A stretch of DNA of 64,000 nt, taken from positions 1-64,000 of the forward strand of contig NZ_BDBR01000011.1 of assembly GCF_001613085.1 (NCBI RefSeq). Reading direction: 5' to 3'. The DNA is from Nocardia salmonicida NBRC 13393. GTDB taxonomy: Bacteria > Actinomycetota > Actinomycetes > Mycobacteriales > Mycobacteriaceae. This document shows positions 15,409-25,237 of the stretch, piece after piece. Numbering within the stretch: the stretch's first letter is position 1; each line of letters opens with the position of its first letter. The translations under genes and the position numbers were made by a program. The notes beneath the pieces are model-generated. The model ran no database searches. It saw nothing but the letters and a program-made list of their open reading frames with translations, and had not been told where the DNA came from.

Positions 15409-16596
15409 TCACGCAGTCAGCTCCGACGCAACCGGCGACGGGCCGGATTCGGCACGGACCGAGTCGTTTTCGCTGACCGCGGCGGCCAGCGCGCGCTCCA
15501 CCCATGCCATCTCCCCCTTGCTCGGTGTGCCACGCACGTCGGTCAGGAAGCTCGCCGCGACCTCCGCGTCGCGACGACCGTGCACCCGCTCGCGGTAGTG
15601 CAACTCCGGATTACCTTCCGGGCGCTCCCATTCCACGTGCACCGCGTGCGGGAACCGCCCGCGCAGTTTACGCATCGGGTCCACCGGGCGGGTGGTGTCG
15701 GTGAGCGTGGCCGACACGTAATGGTCCTCGGCCGCGGCGTATTCGGTATCGGTGAGCAGGGATTCGAGGGTGCCGGTGAGCCTGCTGAGCCCGCGTACCA
15801 GCGGCAGATCGTGGCGACGCACCGCGGCGAGACCCTCGGCGTCGAGGTCGACGATCCACACCGCTTTGCGGTGCGAACTCTCACCGAACGAATACGGCAG
15901 CGGAGATCCGCTGTAGCGCACCGATTCCGACAGGGTCTGCGGCGAATGTAGGTGCCCCAGCGCCACATAGTCGATGCCGTCGAAGGCCGACATCGAGACC
16001 GTCTCCACACCGCCCACCGAGATGGACCGTTCCGATCCCGTCGCTTCCCCGCCGACCACGAAGGCGTGCGCCAGCACCACCGTGCGAGTGCCGGACCTGG
16101 CGGCGATATCGGCGCGAATCCGCTCCATCGCGGCATCGAGGATCTCCGCGTGCGAATGCGCCTGCGGCACACCCAGTTCGGCGCGGGTGATCTCCGGCTC
16201 CAGATACGGGATGCCGTAGAACGCCACGTCACCGTCGTCATCGGAGAGCACGATCGGCCGGTCCGCGTCGGCGACCCGCGTGCACAGATGCAGGCCGCCG
16301 GCCGCGGCGAAGCTCGCCCCCGCGCCGAGCCGGGCGGGGGAATCGTGATTGCCCGAGGTGGCGACGATCGTCGCGCCCGCCGCTCGGATCGCCTCGAATC
16401 CGCGATTGCAGACCCCGATGGCGTCGGCGTTGGGGATGGAGCGGTCGTAGATATCGCCGGGCACCACCACCACGTCGACCGATTCGGCCGCGACCAGCTC
16501 CGCGACGGCAGTCAGCACCCGTGCCTGATCGGCCAGCAGGTCGACACCGTGAAAGGTGCGCCCGATGTGCCAGTCGGAGGTGTGCAGGATCCGCAT
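15409..16596 (-). CDS. sbcD: SbcD, nuclease subunit of SbcCD (Mre11-like)
   Basis: A 395-residue calcineurin-like metallophosphoesterase with the metal-binding series HTSDWHIGR (start), VPGDIYDR, SGNHDSPARLG, HAFVVGG and ALGHLHSPQ. With SbcC it forms a DNA double-strand exonuclease and hairpin endonuclease. ATG 16596 gives MRILHTSDWHIGR, the standard N-terminus; the frame is open seven codons further. It is the first gene of the sbcDC operon. Confidence 0.95.
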   Translation of the reverse strand: MRILHTSDWHIGRTFHGVDLLADQARVLTAVAELVAAESVDVVVVPGDIYDRSIPNADAIGVCNRGFEAIRAAGATIVATSGNHDSPARLGAGASFAAAGGLHLCTRVADADRPIVLSDDDGDVAFYGIPYLEPEITRAELGVPQAHSHAEILDAAMERIRADIAARSGTRTVVLAHAFVVGGEATGSERSISVGGVETVSMSAFDGIDYVALGHLHSPQTLSESVRYSGSPLPYSFGESSHRKAVWIVDLDAEGLAAVRRHDLPLVRGLSRLTGTLESLLTDTEYAAAEDHYVSATLTDTTRPVDPMRKLRGRFPHAVHVEWERPEGNPELHYRERVHGRRDAEVAASFLTDVRGTPSKGEMAWVERALAAAVSENDSVRAESGPSPVASELTA

Positions 16597-16779
16597 GTCG
16601 CGAACCGTAGGGCACACCCCCGACAGAATTCAATCGACGCACCACACGCGTGTAATTCACCGGCGTGCCGCACAGCGCGGCGCACCCGCCGCCGTGACGG
16701 CCTGGCGAGTTCGCCACGACCGTCCCCGGTTTGCCGGGGAATTGCGACTTTGTCGGTGGCCTCGGGCAGTATCGCCGAC

Positions 16780-17928
16780 ATGACCGCTTCGATGCTCGTC
16801 GCGCTCGTCTTCGTCTTCGCCGCAGGCTTCGGTCTCGGCTGGTTGGGGCATTCCGCCCGTGGTGGGCAGCGCGCCGCCACCGCGGAAGCCCGGCTCGCCG
16901 CGGCCGGGGACAATCAACGGTTGCTGCAACAGTCGCTGCACTCGGCCAATGAGGATGCGGCGCGCAGGCATTCGGCCGCGATCGGCGCGATGGTCGATCC
17001 GCTGCGCGACGCGGTCGGAGCCTTGGAGCAGCAGATCCGACAGGTCGAACACCATCGGATCGACGCGTATTCGGGATTGCGCGAGCAGGTCGCGGGCATG
17101 CAACGCACCTCGCATCGGCTCTCCGATCAAACCGGTCAGCTGGTCGCGGCGCTGCGTGCGCCGCAGGTGCGCGGCCGGTGGGGCGAGATCCAGCTGGAAC
17201 GGGTCGTCGAACTGGCCGGGATGACCCGGCACTGCGATTTCGACACCCAGGTGAGTCGGCCCGGCGGCGACGATCGCGGCGTGGTGCGTCCCGACATGGT
17301 GGTGCGGCTGGCCGGCGGCAGACACATCGTCGTCGACGCGAAGGTGCCGTTCTCGGCCTATCTGGACGCGGCGACCACCGACGATCCCAGCCAACGCACG
17401 CAATTACTGGCCCGCCACGCCAAGCACCTGCGCGCCCACGTCGACCAGCTGGCCGACAAGGCGTACTGGGCGGCCTTCGATCCGGCACCGGAGTTCGTCG
17501 TGTTGTTCGTGCCCGGCGACCCGTTCCTCGACGCCGCGCTCACCACCGATGCCGACCTTCTGGAGTACGCGTTCGGCCGGAACGTGATTCTGGCAACCCC
17601 CACTACATTGATCGCGCTGCTACGAACGGTGGCGTTCAGTTGGCGGCAGGAAGCGCTCTCGCGCGATATGGCAACGGTGCAGCAACTGGGCAAGGAGCTC
17701 TACACCCGGCTGGGTAAAGTCGCCGAACATCTGGACAATCTGGGCGTGAATCTCGGTAAGGCCGTAGCGGCTTTCAACGCGACAGTAGGCTCGGTGGAGT
17801 CGCGGGTGATGGTCACCGCGCGTCGGATGCACGATCTCGGTATCGCCGATCAGGAGCTCCCGGCAATCCGGCTCACCGAGACCCGACCACGGGTCGTCGC
17901 GTTCGCCGACGCCGAGGATCGCATCTGA
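16780..17928 (+). CDS. rmuC: DNA recombination protein RmuC homologue
   Basis: A 382-residue protein. An N-terminal membrane-spanning segment covers residues 4-22, a coiled-coil region about 30-110, and the RmuC nuclease-like domain about 125-360, with RWGEIQLERVVELAGM, VVDAKVPFSAYLDA and FVPGDPFLDAAL. RmuC limits DNA inversions and rearrangements at repeats. ATG 16780 puts the hydrophobic segment at the N-terminus as in homologues. The gene diverges from sbcD across a 183-nt gap and precedes the DUF6542 gene. Confidence 0.9.
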   Translation: MTASMLVALVFVFAAGFGLGWLGHSARGGQRAATAEARLAAAGDNQRLLQQSLHSANEDAARRHSAAIGAMVDPLRDAVGALEQQIRQVEHHRIDAYSGLREQVAGMQRTSHRLSDQTGQLVAALRAPQVRGRWGEIQLERVVELAGMTRHCDFDTQVSRPGGDDRGVVRPDMVVRLAGGRHIVVDAKVPFSAYLDAATTDDPSQRTQLLARHAKHLRAHVDQLADKAYWAAFDPAPEFVVLFVPGDPFLDAALTTDADLLEYAFGRNVILATPTTLIALLRTVAFSWRQEALSRDMATVQQLGKELYTRLGKVAEHLDNLGVNLGKAVAAFNATVGSVESRVMVTARRMHDLGIADQELPAIRLTETRPRVVAFADAEDRI

Positions 17929-17979
17929 GATCCTCGTGCCGTGGCGCCTACGGGGGCGATGTGCAGTTAGTGTCATAGT

Positions 17980-18834
17980 GTGGCTGCTTCCCAACGTGCG
18001 CGACCCCGGGTGCCCGCGCCGCAACGTTCGATCGTGCCCTCGGTACCCGGCGTCCCCGCCTGGGCCGCGATTCTGCTCGCCGCGGGTGCGACGGGTCTCG
18101 GGTTCCTGATCGACGGTCTCGGCGGAGAGACGTATCCGACGGGCACGTTCTCGGCGCTGTATGTACTCGGCTGCGTGCTCGCCGTCTGCGCGGTGCGCTT
18201 TCGCGGTCTGTTCTCCACCATGGTGATGCCGCCGCTTCTGCTGTTCGTCGCGGTGCCGCTGGCCTGCCAGATGCTGGGTGGGCGTGCCACCACCTCGATC
18301 AAAGACGTTCTGATGAACCTGATCATCCCGCTGGTGGAGCGCTTCCCCACGATGGCGCTGGCGACCGTGCTGGTACTGGCGATCGGCGGCGCCAGGATCG
18401 CGATCGCCAAGCGCGCGCCCCAGACCGCTCGCCCCACCCCGGAGCGCAAGACCGAACGCAAGCCGGTCAAGCGCCGCCGCCCCGAACCGACCCCCGACCT
18501 GGCCACTGCCGCCCGCAAGCGACCGCGCCGCGGCACCGCGGTCCTGGACGAGCCCGACACCGAGGTCGACATGGCGAGCCCGGCTCGCCGCCCCGCCAGA
18601 CCCACCGAACCCAAACGCGCCCCCGCCGCCGCCAGGCCCCGCGAGCCTCGCGAGCCCCGCGCCGCTCGTGGTGAGCCCCGCGCAGCCCGCGCCGCCGCCC
18701 CGCCACGCGAACCCGAACCGTCCCGCGTCCCGCGCCGCCGCGGCGAAGCACCGCCCCACCCCCAACCGAACGTGCGCTACCGCGACCGAGCCGACTCCGC
18801 CCGCACAGAACGCCGCCGCCCGGACAACGTCTGA
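17980..18834 (+). CDS. DUF6542-type membrane protein with a basic, proline-rich tail
   Basis: A 284-residue protein. The first about 145 residues hold three or four hydrophobic segments (PAWAAILLAAGATGLGFLI; FSALYVLGCVLAVCAV; STMVMPPLLLFVAVPLAC; ALATVLVLAIGGARIAI). The rest is a low-complexity cytoplasmic tail rich in Arg, Pro, Ala and Glu. This matches the actinobacterial DUF6542 family at the position of M. tuberculosis Rv1111c, between ychF and ispH. Function unknown. It follows rmuC by 51 nt and ends in a strong terminator. Confidence 0.8.
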   Translation: MAASQRARPRVPAPQRSIVPSVPGVPAWAAILLAAGATGLGFLIDGLGGETYPTGTFSALYVLGCVLAVCAVRFRGLFSTMVMPPLLLFVAVPLACQMLGGRATTSIKDVLMNLIIPLVERFPTMALATVLVLAIGGARIAIAKRAPQTARPTPERKTERKPVKRRRPEPTPDLATAARKRPRRGTAVLDEPDTEVDMASPARRPARPTEPKRAPAAARPREPREPRAARGEPRAARAAAPPREPEPSRVPRRRGEAPPHPQPNVRYRDRADSARTERRRPDNV

Positions 18835-18843
18835 AAACAAAGA

Positions 18844-18878
18844 GATCCCCGCCGTACAAACGGCGGGGATCTTCTTTT
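18844..18878 (+). terminator. Rho-independent terminator
   Basis: A perfect 11-bp stem (GATCCCCGCCG at 18844-18854, CGGCGGGGATC at 18861-18871) with a 6-nt loop, followed by TTCTTTT. It lies 9 nt after the DUF6542 stop and is the clearest intrinsic terminator in the window. Confidence 0.9.
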
Positions 18879-18988
18879 AAGAGCTCACAGATCCAGCAAG
18901 AACATGGGTAACTCACCGGGTACGGGCTAACCAGCCCACAACCACCGTCTGGCCGCCAACGCAACCCTCCCCGCCCCCAAGTCTGGCT

Positions 18989-19999
18989 TTAAGTCGCGGG
19001 GAGGCGGGCAGCCCGGAGTTCTCGGGGGAGGGAGAAGACCAGGGTCTCGTTGGCTGTGGTCACCGGCTGCACCTCGCCGAAGCCGTGCTCGGCCAGCAGG
19101 TCGAGCACCCCGGTCACCAGGATCTCCGGCACCGAAGCACCGGAGGTGATGCCGATGGTCTGCACGCCCTCGAGCCAGGCCAGATCGACCTCGCGCGCGT
19201 AGTCGACCAGATAGGCCGCGGTCGCACCCGCGCCGAGCGCCACCTCGACCAGTCGCACCGAGTTCGACGAGTTGCGCGAACCGACCACGATCACCAGATC
19301 GCATTCCGGCGCCATCGCCTTGACCGCGGTCTGACGGTTGGAGGTGGCGTAGCAGATGTCGTCGCTTGGCGGGTCCTGCAGCGTCGGGAAGCGTTCGCGC
19401 AGCCGCTCGACGGTCTCCATGGTCTCGTCGACCGAGAGCGTGGTCTGCGACAGCCAGATCACCTTCGACGGGTCGCGCACGGTCACCTTGTCCACCGAGT
19501 CGGGCCCGTCCACCAGCTGCACGTGCTCGGGCGCCTCACCGGCGGTGCCTTCGACTTCCTCGTGGCCTTCGTGGCCGATCAGCAGGATGTCGAAGTCGTC
19601 GCGGGCGAAGCGCTTGGCTTCCTGGTGCACCTTGGTGACCAGTGGGCAGGTGGCGTCGATGGTGCGCAGGTTCCGTTCCGCAGCGGTCTCGTGCACGATC
19701 GGCGCGACGCCGTGCGCGGAGAACACGACCAGCGCGCCCTCCGGCACCTCGTCGGTCTCGTCGACGAAGATCACGCCCTGCTCACGTAGCGTTTCCACGA
19801 CGTGGCGGTTGTGCACGATCTCCTTGCGCACATAGATCGGGGCGCCGTGTTTCTCGAGAGCCTTCTCCACGGTCTCGACGGCGCGGTCGACGCCTGCGCA
19901 GTAGCCGCGCGGCTCGGCCAGCAGCACGCGCTTGCCACCGGCAGCCTTCGCGCCCGCGGAGCGCGTGATACCGACGTTCAAGGGGATTGCCGAGGTCAT
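18989..19999 (-). CDS. ispH: 4-hydroxy-3-methylbut-2-enyl diphosphate reductase (IspH/LytB)
   Basis: A 336-residue iron–sulfur enzyme of the last step of the MEP isoprenoid pathway, reducing HMBPP to IPP and DMAPP. The three cluster cysteines are in [11 protein letters not shown] (about residue 35), IDATCPLV and [11 protein letters not shown]; the substrate-contact motifs SAHGVAP and GSRNSSNS are present. The frame extends much further upstream, but ATG 19999 ([13 protein letters not shown]) is the family-like start. It diverges from the lipid-droplet protein gene across 115 nt. Confidence 0.95.
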   Translation of the reverse strand: MTSAIPLNVGITRSAGAKAAGGKRVLLAEPRGYCAGVDRAVETVEKALEKHGAPIYVRKEIVHNRHVVETLREQGVIFVDETDEVPEGALVVFSAHGVAPIVHETAAERNLRTIDATCPLVTKVHQEAKRFARDDFDILLIGHEGHEEVEGTAGEAPEHVQLVDGPDSVDKVTVRDPSKVIWLSQTTLSVDETMETVERLRERFPTLQDPPSDDICYATSNRQTAVKAMAPECDLVIVVGSRNSSNSVRLVEVALGAGATAAYLVDYAREVDLAWLEGVQTIGITSGASVPEILVTGVLDLLAEHGFGEVQPVTTANETLVFSLPRELRAARLPAT

Positions 20000-20114
20000 G
20001 TTCCACAGCTTACGTGGCGTGCGACGGGCCGGATCAGGTCGGATCAAGGGGCGAAAGTCACATAACTGGGGGCTGGACCTTTGCATCACACCCGGTTTGC
20101 GGCAGGCTGGGGTC

Positions 20115-20708
20115 ATGTTTCGACCTCCGTTCCTGGCCAGGGTGGCCGCCGGCGCCGCCGTGTATGCCTTAGAAGAGACCCGGCGACTGCCCGTCGCCGC
20201 GGTCAATTTCCCGATCACCGCGCTCAGTCGCGTGCTGCAGACCACGATGCATATGCAGCAGTTCGTCACCAGCCTCGCGCTCAAGGGTGACGGTGTGTTC
20301 GAGCGGCTGGGTTCGGCTCCGGCCGAGCAGCCCGAGTGGGCCACCTTCGACGAGGACATCGAGCCCGCGCCCGCCGCCAACGGCCACACCAGCCGCTTCG
20401 ATCTGTTCGAAGAGGCCGACGCCCCGCAGAACAACGGCAAGGTCGTGCCCGCGCCGCTGCTGCTGCTCGAGACCGAGGAAGAGGTCATCGAGCCCGCCGA
20501 GAAGCCCACCGAGGAGGAGATCGTAGCCCCCGAGGTCGCTATCCGCTACGACTACCCCGCGATGACGCTGGCCCAGCTGCGCGCCCGGCTGCGGATGCTG
20601 ACCGTCGAGGAGTTGGCCCAGCTGCTCGACTTCGAACAGCAGACCCGCGCCCGCGCCCCCTTCGTCACGATGCTCACCAACCGCATCGCCACCGTCCAAG
20701 CGCAGTAA
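20115..20708 (+). CDS. Lipid droplet-associated protein
   Basis: A 197-residue protein. An N-terminal hydrophobic/amphipathic region covers residues 1-55 ([21 protein letters not shown], then [19 protein letters not shown]). A strongly acidic linker follows (about 65-135), then a helical C-terminal domain ([20 protein letters not shown]). It matches the Mycobacteriales proteins annotated as lipid droplet-associated and sits at the Rv1109c position between ispH and xseA. It probably binds storage-lipid surfaces; no catalytic motif is seen. ATG 20115 is preferred over upstream in-frame codons because homologues begin MFRPPF. Confidence 0.75.
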   Translation: MFRPPFLARVAAGAAVYALEETRRLPVAAVNFPITALSRVLQTTMHMQQFVTSLALKGDGVFERLGSAPAEQPEWATFDEDIEPAPAANGHTSRFDLFEEADAPQNNGKVVPAPLLLLETEEEVIEPAEKPTEEEIVAPEVAIRYDYPAMTLAQLRARLRMLTVEELAQLLDFEQQTRARAPFVTMLTNRIATVQAQ

Positions 20709-20724
20709 CCGACCTTCCGTCGAG

Positions 20725-20762
20725 GCGGCCGCGATCCAACACAACGGATGCGGCCGCTTTTT
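20725..20762 (+). terminator. Rho-independent terminator
   Basis: GCGGCCGC (20725-20732) plus ATCC pairs with GGAT plus GCGGCCGC (20746-20757), with one bulged G and an 8-nt loop, followed by T5. It lies 16 nt after the lipid-droplet protein stop and separates it from xseA. Confidence 0.85.
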
Positions 20763-20795
20763 GGTTGTGTCGGTAGCTCCGCGTAGAACTGACCT

Positions 20796-22082
20796 ATGAC
20801 TCAGGACGGCGTCGCGCAAACCGGCGCTCCGGCCAATTCGGCGGAGCAGCCGTATCCGGTGCGTTCGGTCGCGGTGAAGGTCGCCCAGTGGATCGAGCGG
20901 CTCGGCAGCATCTGGGTGGAGGGGCAGGTCACCCAGATCAATCTGCGCCCCGGCACCCGCACCGCGTTTCTGGTGTTGCGCGACGCCTCGGTGGACATGT
21001 CGCTGTCGCTGACCTGCGATCCCGATCTGTTGCGCAGGCTGCCGGTGCCGTTGACCGAGGGCAGCCGTGTGGTCGTCTACGGCAAGCTGCACTTCTTCAC
21101 CGGTCGAGGCACGGTCTCGTTGCGGGTCACCGAGATTCGCGCGGTCGGCATCGGTGAGCTGCTGGCGCGGATCGAACGATTGAAAGCCCTGTTGACAGCC
21201 GAGGGGTTGTTCGATGCCCGGCTCAAGCGACCGTTGCCGTTCCTGCCCGCGACGATCGGGCTGATCACCGGACGGGCGAGCGCGGCCGAGCGTGACGTCT
21301 TGTCCGTGGCCCAGAATCGCTGGCCCGCAGTCCGTTTCGTCATCCGCAACACCGCGGTGCAGGGTCCGACCGCGGTCCCGCAGATGCTCGAAGCCTTGGC
21401 CGAACTCGATCGCGACACCGACGTCGAGGTGATCGTGCTGGCTCGCGGCGGCGGCAGCGTCGAAGACCTGCTGGCCTTCTCCGACGAAGCACTGTGCCGA
21501 GCGGTCGCCGCCGCCCGCACCCCGATCGTCAGCGCCATCGGCCACGAACCCGACAACCCGCTGCTCGACCTGGTCGCCGACCTGCGCGCGGCCACCCCCA
21601 CCGACGCCGCCAAACGCATCGTCCCCGACGCCGCCGCCGAACTGGCCGGAGTCCGGGACATGCGCGCACGCTCGGCGGCCGCGTTGCGCGGGTGGGTCCA
21701 GCGCGAGGCGCACACCATCACGCAGTTGCGATCGCGTCCCGTCCTCGCCGATCCGCTGCGCGAGCTGAACCACCGCCACGACGAGCTGGAGCGCTTGCGC
21801 ACCGCCGCGCGACGCAATGTCGAACAACTCGTGCGCGGCGAGTCGACGACCACCCTGCACCTGCGCGAGAAGCTCACCGCCGTGGGTCCGGCCGCCACGC
21901 TGGCCCGCGGTTACGCTGTCGTGCAGCGCGTCGCCGGTCCCGAACGCCATGTCGTGCGTTCGATCGACGACTCCCCCGCAGGTAGCCAGCTCCGCATCAG
22001 GGTCGCCGACGGAGCCGTCACTGCCGCGGCACTCGGCACCCAGCGACTGACGCCAGAAACCACCGACGAGAAGAGGAAGTGA
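20796..22082 (+). CDS. xseA: Exodeoxyribonuclease VII large subunit
   Basis: A 428-residue XseA. The N-terminal OB-fold covers about residues 20-110 ([18 protein letters not shown]). The catalytic domain contains [54 protein letters not shown] and [13 protein letters not shown], followed by a coiled-coil C-terminus. With XseB it degrades single-stranded DNA. Its stop lies in a GTGA overlapping the first possible xseB start, the usual operon. Confidence 0.96.
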   Translation: MTQDGVAQTGAPANSAEQPYPVRSVAVKVAQWIERLGSIWVEGQVTQINLRPGTRTAFLVLRDASVDMSLSLTCDPDLLRRLPVPLTEGSRVVVYGKLHFFTGRGTVSLRVTEIRAVGIGELLARIERLKALLTAEGLFDARLKRPLPFLPATIGLITGRASAAERDVLSVAQNRWPAVRFVIRNTAVQGPTAVPQMLEALAELDRDTDVEVIVLARGGGSVEDLLAFSDEALCRAVAAARTPIVSAIGHEPDNPLLDLVADLRAATPTDAAKRIVPDAAAELAGVRDMRARSAAALRGWVQREAHTITQLRSRPVLADPLRELNHRHDELERLRTAARRNVEQLVRGESTTTLHLREKLTAVGPAATLARGYAVVQRVAGPERHVVRSIDDSPAGSQLRIRVADGAVTAAALGTQRLTPETTDEKRK

Positions 22083-22084
22083 CC

Positions 22085-22339
22085 GTGGCCGACGCCGGTT
22101 CCGAGAACACCGCTGCCGACACCTTGGCCGAGATCGCGACCTTCGGCTACGAACGCGCCCGCGACGAGCTCATCAACGTGGTGAAGATGCTGGAACAGGG
22201 CGGCCTCGACCTGGACGACTCGCTGGTGCTGTGGGAACGCGGCGAAGCCCTCGCTACGCGCTGCGAACAGCATCTCGCCGGTGCCCGGCGCCGCGTGGAG
22301 GACGCGCTCTCCCGCGCGGATCTCGACTCCACCGACTGA
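22085..22339 (+). CDS. xseB: Exodeoxyribonuclease VII small subunit
   Basis: An 84-residue helical XseB with the family core GYERARDELINVVKMLEQGG and the continuation LDLDDSLVLWERGEALATRC. Two GTG starts are possible: 22079 overlaps the xseA stop, and 22085 lies 7 nt after AGGA. The latter spacing is normal and the former too close, so 22085 is preferred; translation is still likely coupled to xseA. It ends the conserved block before the catabolic operon. Confidence 0.93.
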   Translation: MADAGSENTAADTLAEIATFGYERARDELINVVKMLEQGGLDLDDSLVLWERGEALATRCEQHLAGARRRVEDALSRADLDSTD

Positions 22340-22425
22340 TCCGGCGCCGGTCTCCGCGACCGGTGCACAAAACGCAATTCGCGCTTTACGGCCACGAAAC
22401 ACTGTCCCGGCACGCTGATCCTCGT

Positions 22426-22443
22426 TGGTAAATCGATTGATCA
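22426..22443. promoter_or_regulatory. LacI-type operator candidate before the catabolic operon
   Basis: TGGTAAATCGATTGATCA is an 18-bp imperfect palindrome (7 of 9 pairs match) centred on CG, the form typical of LacI/GalR-family operators. It sits 25 nt before the first start codon of the operon, whose last gene encodes a LacI-family regulator, so autoregulation is a reasonable inference. Confidence 0.5.
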
Positions 22444-22468
22444 GCCTGGTGGCTGGGAGGCGTACGCC

Positions 22469-23737
22469 GTGGAGATTTTCGTCGACGGACTGTTCGTGCC
22501 GGTGCACGACGGGGCCGAACCCTATCGGGGATTCCTTACTGCCGAGAACGGCGTCGTCACCGCGACCGGACCCGGTTCACCCGAGATTCCGCCCGGCGCC
22601 ACCGTGGTGGATCTAGCGGGCAAGCTGGTGCTGCCGGGCTTCGTCTCGGCGCACAGCCACCTGTGGCAGTCGGTGTTCCGCGGCCTGGCCGACGGCTGCT
22701 CCACCTACGGGTGGATCGAGCAGTTGCACATGCGATACGGCCCGCTGCTCACCGAGTCGGACATGTACGCCTTCACCGTGCACGGCGGTCACGACCTCCT
22801 GCGCCACGGCATCACCACGGTCTGCAACCACACGCACAGTTTCGGCGGCGGTGCGGCCGGGCAGTGGCGCGCCGCCCTGGATCTGCCACAGCGAACGGTC
22901 TACGCGCACAGTCCTTCTCGCACGGACACCGCGGCCGAACGCCGGGCAGGGATAGAACAGTTCCAGAAGATCACCGCCGAGGTCGACGATCCGCGTATCC
23001 TCGGCCGTTCCTACAACACCACCTGGCCGCTCGACGAACCCGAGATGCGCGCCGAAGCCGAACTGCTGACCGAGTACGGCATCGGCAAGCACCTGCACTA
23101 TCTCGAGGATCCAGCCGCCGCCGACCGTCAGCGCGCCGACTTCCCGCTGCTGCTGGCGACCGGAAGTGTCGGTCCCGACACGGTTTTCGCGCATTTCATC
23201 CACACCACACCCGAGATCGTGGCCGAGGCGGGCAGGCGCGGCGCGGCCATGGCGTGGAATCCGCTGTCCAACGGCAGGCTCGGCTCCGGCGTTCCCGACA
23301 TCCTCGGATATCGCGCCGCGGGCCTGCGGATCGGGCTCGGCGTGGACGGCCAGGCCAGTGCCGACGTCGCCGATCCGTTCCAGAACATGCGCACCGGGCT
23401 GTACCTGCTGCGCGCGGCGGCCAGGGACGCGACGGTGCTGAGCAGCCGGGAGATCCTGCGGATGCACACCCTCGGCAGCGCCGAAGCGCTCGGTGTCGAG
23501 GACCGTGTCGGCAGCCTGGAGCCGGGCAAGTTCGCCGACTTCCTCGTCCTCGATCCGGAGCAACCGAGCACGGGCCCGCTGTCACCAGACCGCTACGCGC
23601 ACACCGTACTTGCGCTATCCGCTGCCAACATCGTCGATGTTCGACTGGGCGGGCACAGCGTCTCGGCGGGACTTTTCGAGGCCACCGCCACTGGCGCCGT
23701 CCACGAGCGCGTCGCCGCTCTGCGCGCGCTGCTCTGA
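22469..23737 (+). CDS. Amidohydrolase-superfamily deaminase/hydrolase (TRZ/ATZ type)
   Basis: A 422-residue metal-dependent hydrolase related to cytosine/guanine deaminases and triazine hydrolases. It retains the expected ligands: HSHLWQSVFRG (HxH) near residue 60, KHLHYLED near 210, AHFIHTTPEI near 240, and the metal aspartate in GLGVDGQAS near 295. NPLSNGRLGSGVPD resembles the substrate-loop motif of this class. GTG 22469 follows GGGAGG by 8 nt. It is the first gene of an operon with an FAD oxidase and an ABC importer, so it probably hydrolyses or deaminates an imported nitrogen compound. Substrate unknown. Confidence 0.82.
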   Translation: MEIFVDGLFVPVHDGAEPYRGFLTAENGVVTATGPGSPEIPPGATVVDLAGKLVLPGFVSAHSHLWQSVFRGLADGCSTYGWIEQLHMRYGPLLTESDMYAFTVHGGHDLLRHGITTVCNHTHSFGGGAAGQWRAALDLPQRTVYAHSPSRTDTAAERRAGIEQFQKITAEVDDPRILGRSYNTTWPLDEPEMRAEAELLTEYGIGKHLHYLEDPAAADRQRADFPLLLATGSVGPDTVFAHFIHTTPEIVAEAGRRGAAMAWNPLSNGRLGSGVPDILGYRAAGLRIGLGVDGQASADVADPFQNMRTGLYLLRAAARDATVLSSREILRMHTLGSAEALGVEDRVGSLEPGKFADFLVLDPEQPSTGPLSPDRYAHTVLALSAANIVDVRLGGHSVSAGLFEATATGAVHERVAALRALL

Positions 23738-23798
23738 CCCGAATTCTCGATGCCGGACGTCCCGACATCCCTCTCGAAACACCTTGGAGTACTACCCG

Positions 23799-25223
23799 AT
23801 GTCACCTATCGAAGCCCTGACAAAGCTGCGGACCGAGCTCGGTCCCATCGACCACTCCACCGACGCCCGTAAGTTGCGCAGCAAGAGCCGCGACCGCTTC
23901 GCGCAGAGCCCGGTGCTGCGAGACCTGTTGCGCGGCCGCAACGCCGAGATCTTCATCGCCCCGCGCGACAAAGAGGAACTGCGCACCGCCGTCGCCGCGT
24001 GCGCGCGCCATCGCATCCCGATCACCGTGCGCGGCGCGGGTTCCGGGCAGTTCGGACAGGGCGTGCCGCTCAGCGGTGGCGCGGTGATCGACGTGACCGC
24101 CCTGGCCGGGGTCCTCGGCTGGCACGGCGATCGCGGCAGGCAGATCCCGCGCACCGTACGGGCGCTCACCGGCACGGTGGTGGCCGATATCGACGCCGCG
24201 ATCCGCCCGTCGGGCTGGGAGCTGCGCATGCATCCGTCCACCTCGCAGCAGGCCACCGTCGGTGGCTACATCGCGGGCGGACACGCCGGAATCGGCAGCT
24301 GCCAGTGGGGAATTCTGCGTGACACCGGCAATATCACCGCGCTGGAAGTGATGACGGTGGAAGAACATCCGCGCCTGATCGAACTGCGTGGGCGCGATGT
24401 GAACACCGTGCACCACGCCTACGGCGCCAACGGCATCATCACCGAGGTCGAGCTCCCGGTCTCCCCTGCGTGGGAATGGCACGAGCTGGTGATCTCGTTC
24501 CCGGAATTCGAACAGGCGGCACGCTTTTCGGTCGACATCTGCAACAGCGACGGTGTGCTGAAGAAGGTCGTCTCGCCCCACGCGCATCCGCTCCCGCAGT
24601 ACTTCCCCGATCTGGCGGGTCTCGTACCCGACGGCGAGGCGATGGTGCTGCTGATGGCGGCCGTGCAGTCGGTGCCGAATGTGGAGGATCTCGTGCATGC
24701 CAACGGCGGCCGGATCCGCTACCGCTGCCTCGAGGGCAAGGGCACCTACGGCGCACCGCTCTACGAATTCACCTGGGGGCATTCGATGATGCACTACCAG
24801 CGCCGCAACAAGAAGCTGATCGGACTGCTCGCGCTGTACCCGCAGGAGAACCTGTACGAGTCGATCCTGCGGATTCACCGCGACTTCGCCGAGCTCGGCC
24901 CGCTACATCTGGAGATGAAGCGGATCGACGGCGGCCTGTCGTGCCAGGGCTCGCCGGTATTCGAGTTCGAGAGTCAGCAACAGCTGGCCGCGATCACCGC
25001 GCAGTTGCAGCAGGCCGGGCTGTTCATCGCCAATACCCACACGCCCGTCCTCGGCGCGAGTGGCATGAAGCCGTGGGGGCCGAAAGAGGCCGCGTTCAAA
25101 CGCGAATTCGACCCCTACGGTCTGCTGGCCCAGGGCAAGGCCGACGACGTCGTCGGCACCGACACCGTTTCCACCTCGACCGCGCTGCCCAACAGCGGCT
25201 GGTCCTACCGACTGAGCAACTGA
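23799..25223 (+). CDS. FAD-binding oxidoreductase (FAD_binding_4/PCMH type)
   Basis: A 474-residue flavoprotein. The PCMH-type FAD fold covers about residues 45-220, with RIPITVRGAGSGQFGQGVPL, GGAVIDVTALAGVL, the pyrophosphate loop TVGGYIAGGHAGIG, and HAYGANGIITEVELPV. The C-terminal substrate-cap region ends with a typical REFDPYGLLAQGK. The GHS motif of covalently histidyl-linked family members is not seen. ATG 23799 has GGAG 9 nt upstream. It lies 61 nt after the amidohydrolase and 14 nt before the binding-protein gene. It probably oxidises the same imported substrate or its product; reaction unknown. Confidence 0.82.
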   Translation: MSPIEALTKLRTELGPIDHSTDARKLRSKSRDRFAQSPVLRDLLRGRNAEIFIAPRDKEELRTAVAACARHRIPITVRGAGSGQFGQGVPLSGGAVIDVTALAGVLGWHGDRGRQIPRTVRALTGTVVADIDAAIRPSGWELRMHPSTSQQATVGGYIAGGHAGIGSCQWGILRDTGNITALEVMTVEEHPRLIELRGRDVNTVHHAYGANGIITEVELPVSPAWEWHELVISFPEFEQAARFSVDICNSDGVLKKVVSPHAHPLPQYFPDLAGLVPDGEAMVLLMAAVQSVPNVEDLVHANGGRIRYRCLEGKGTYGAPLYEFTWGHSMMHYQRRNKKLIGLLALYPQENLYESILRIHRDFAELGPLHLEMKRIDGGLSCQGSPVFEFESQQQLAAITAQLQQAGLFIANTHTPVLGASGMKPWGPKEAAFKREFDPYGLLAQGKADDVVGTDTVSTSTALPNSGWSYRLSN

Positions 25224-25237
25224 GAAAGGCGCCCATC

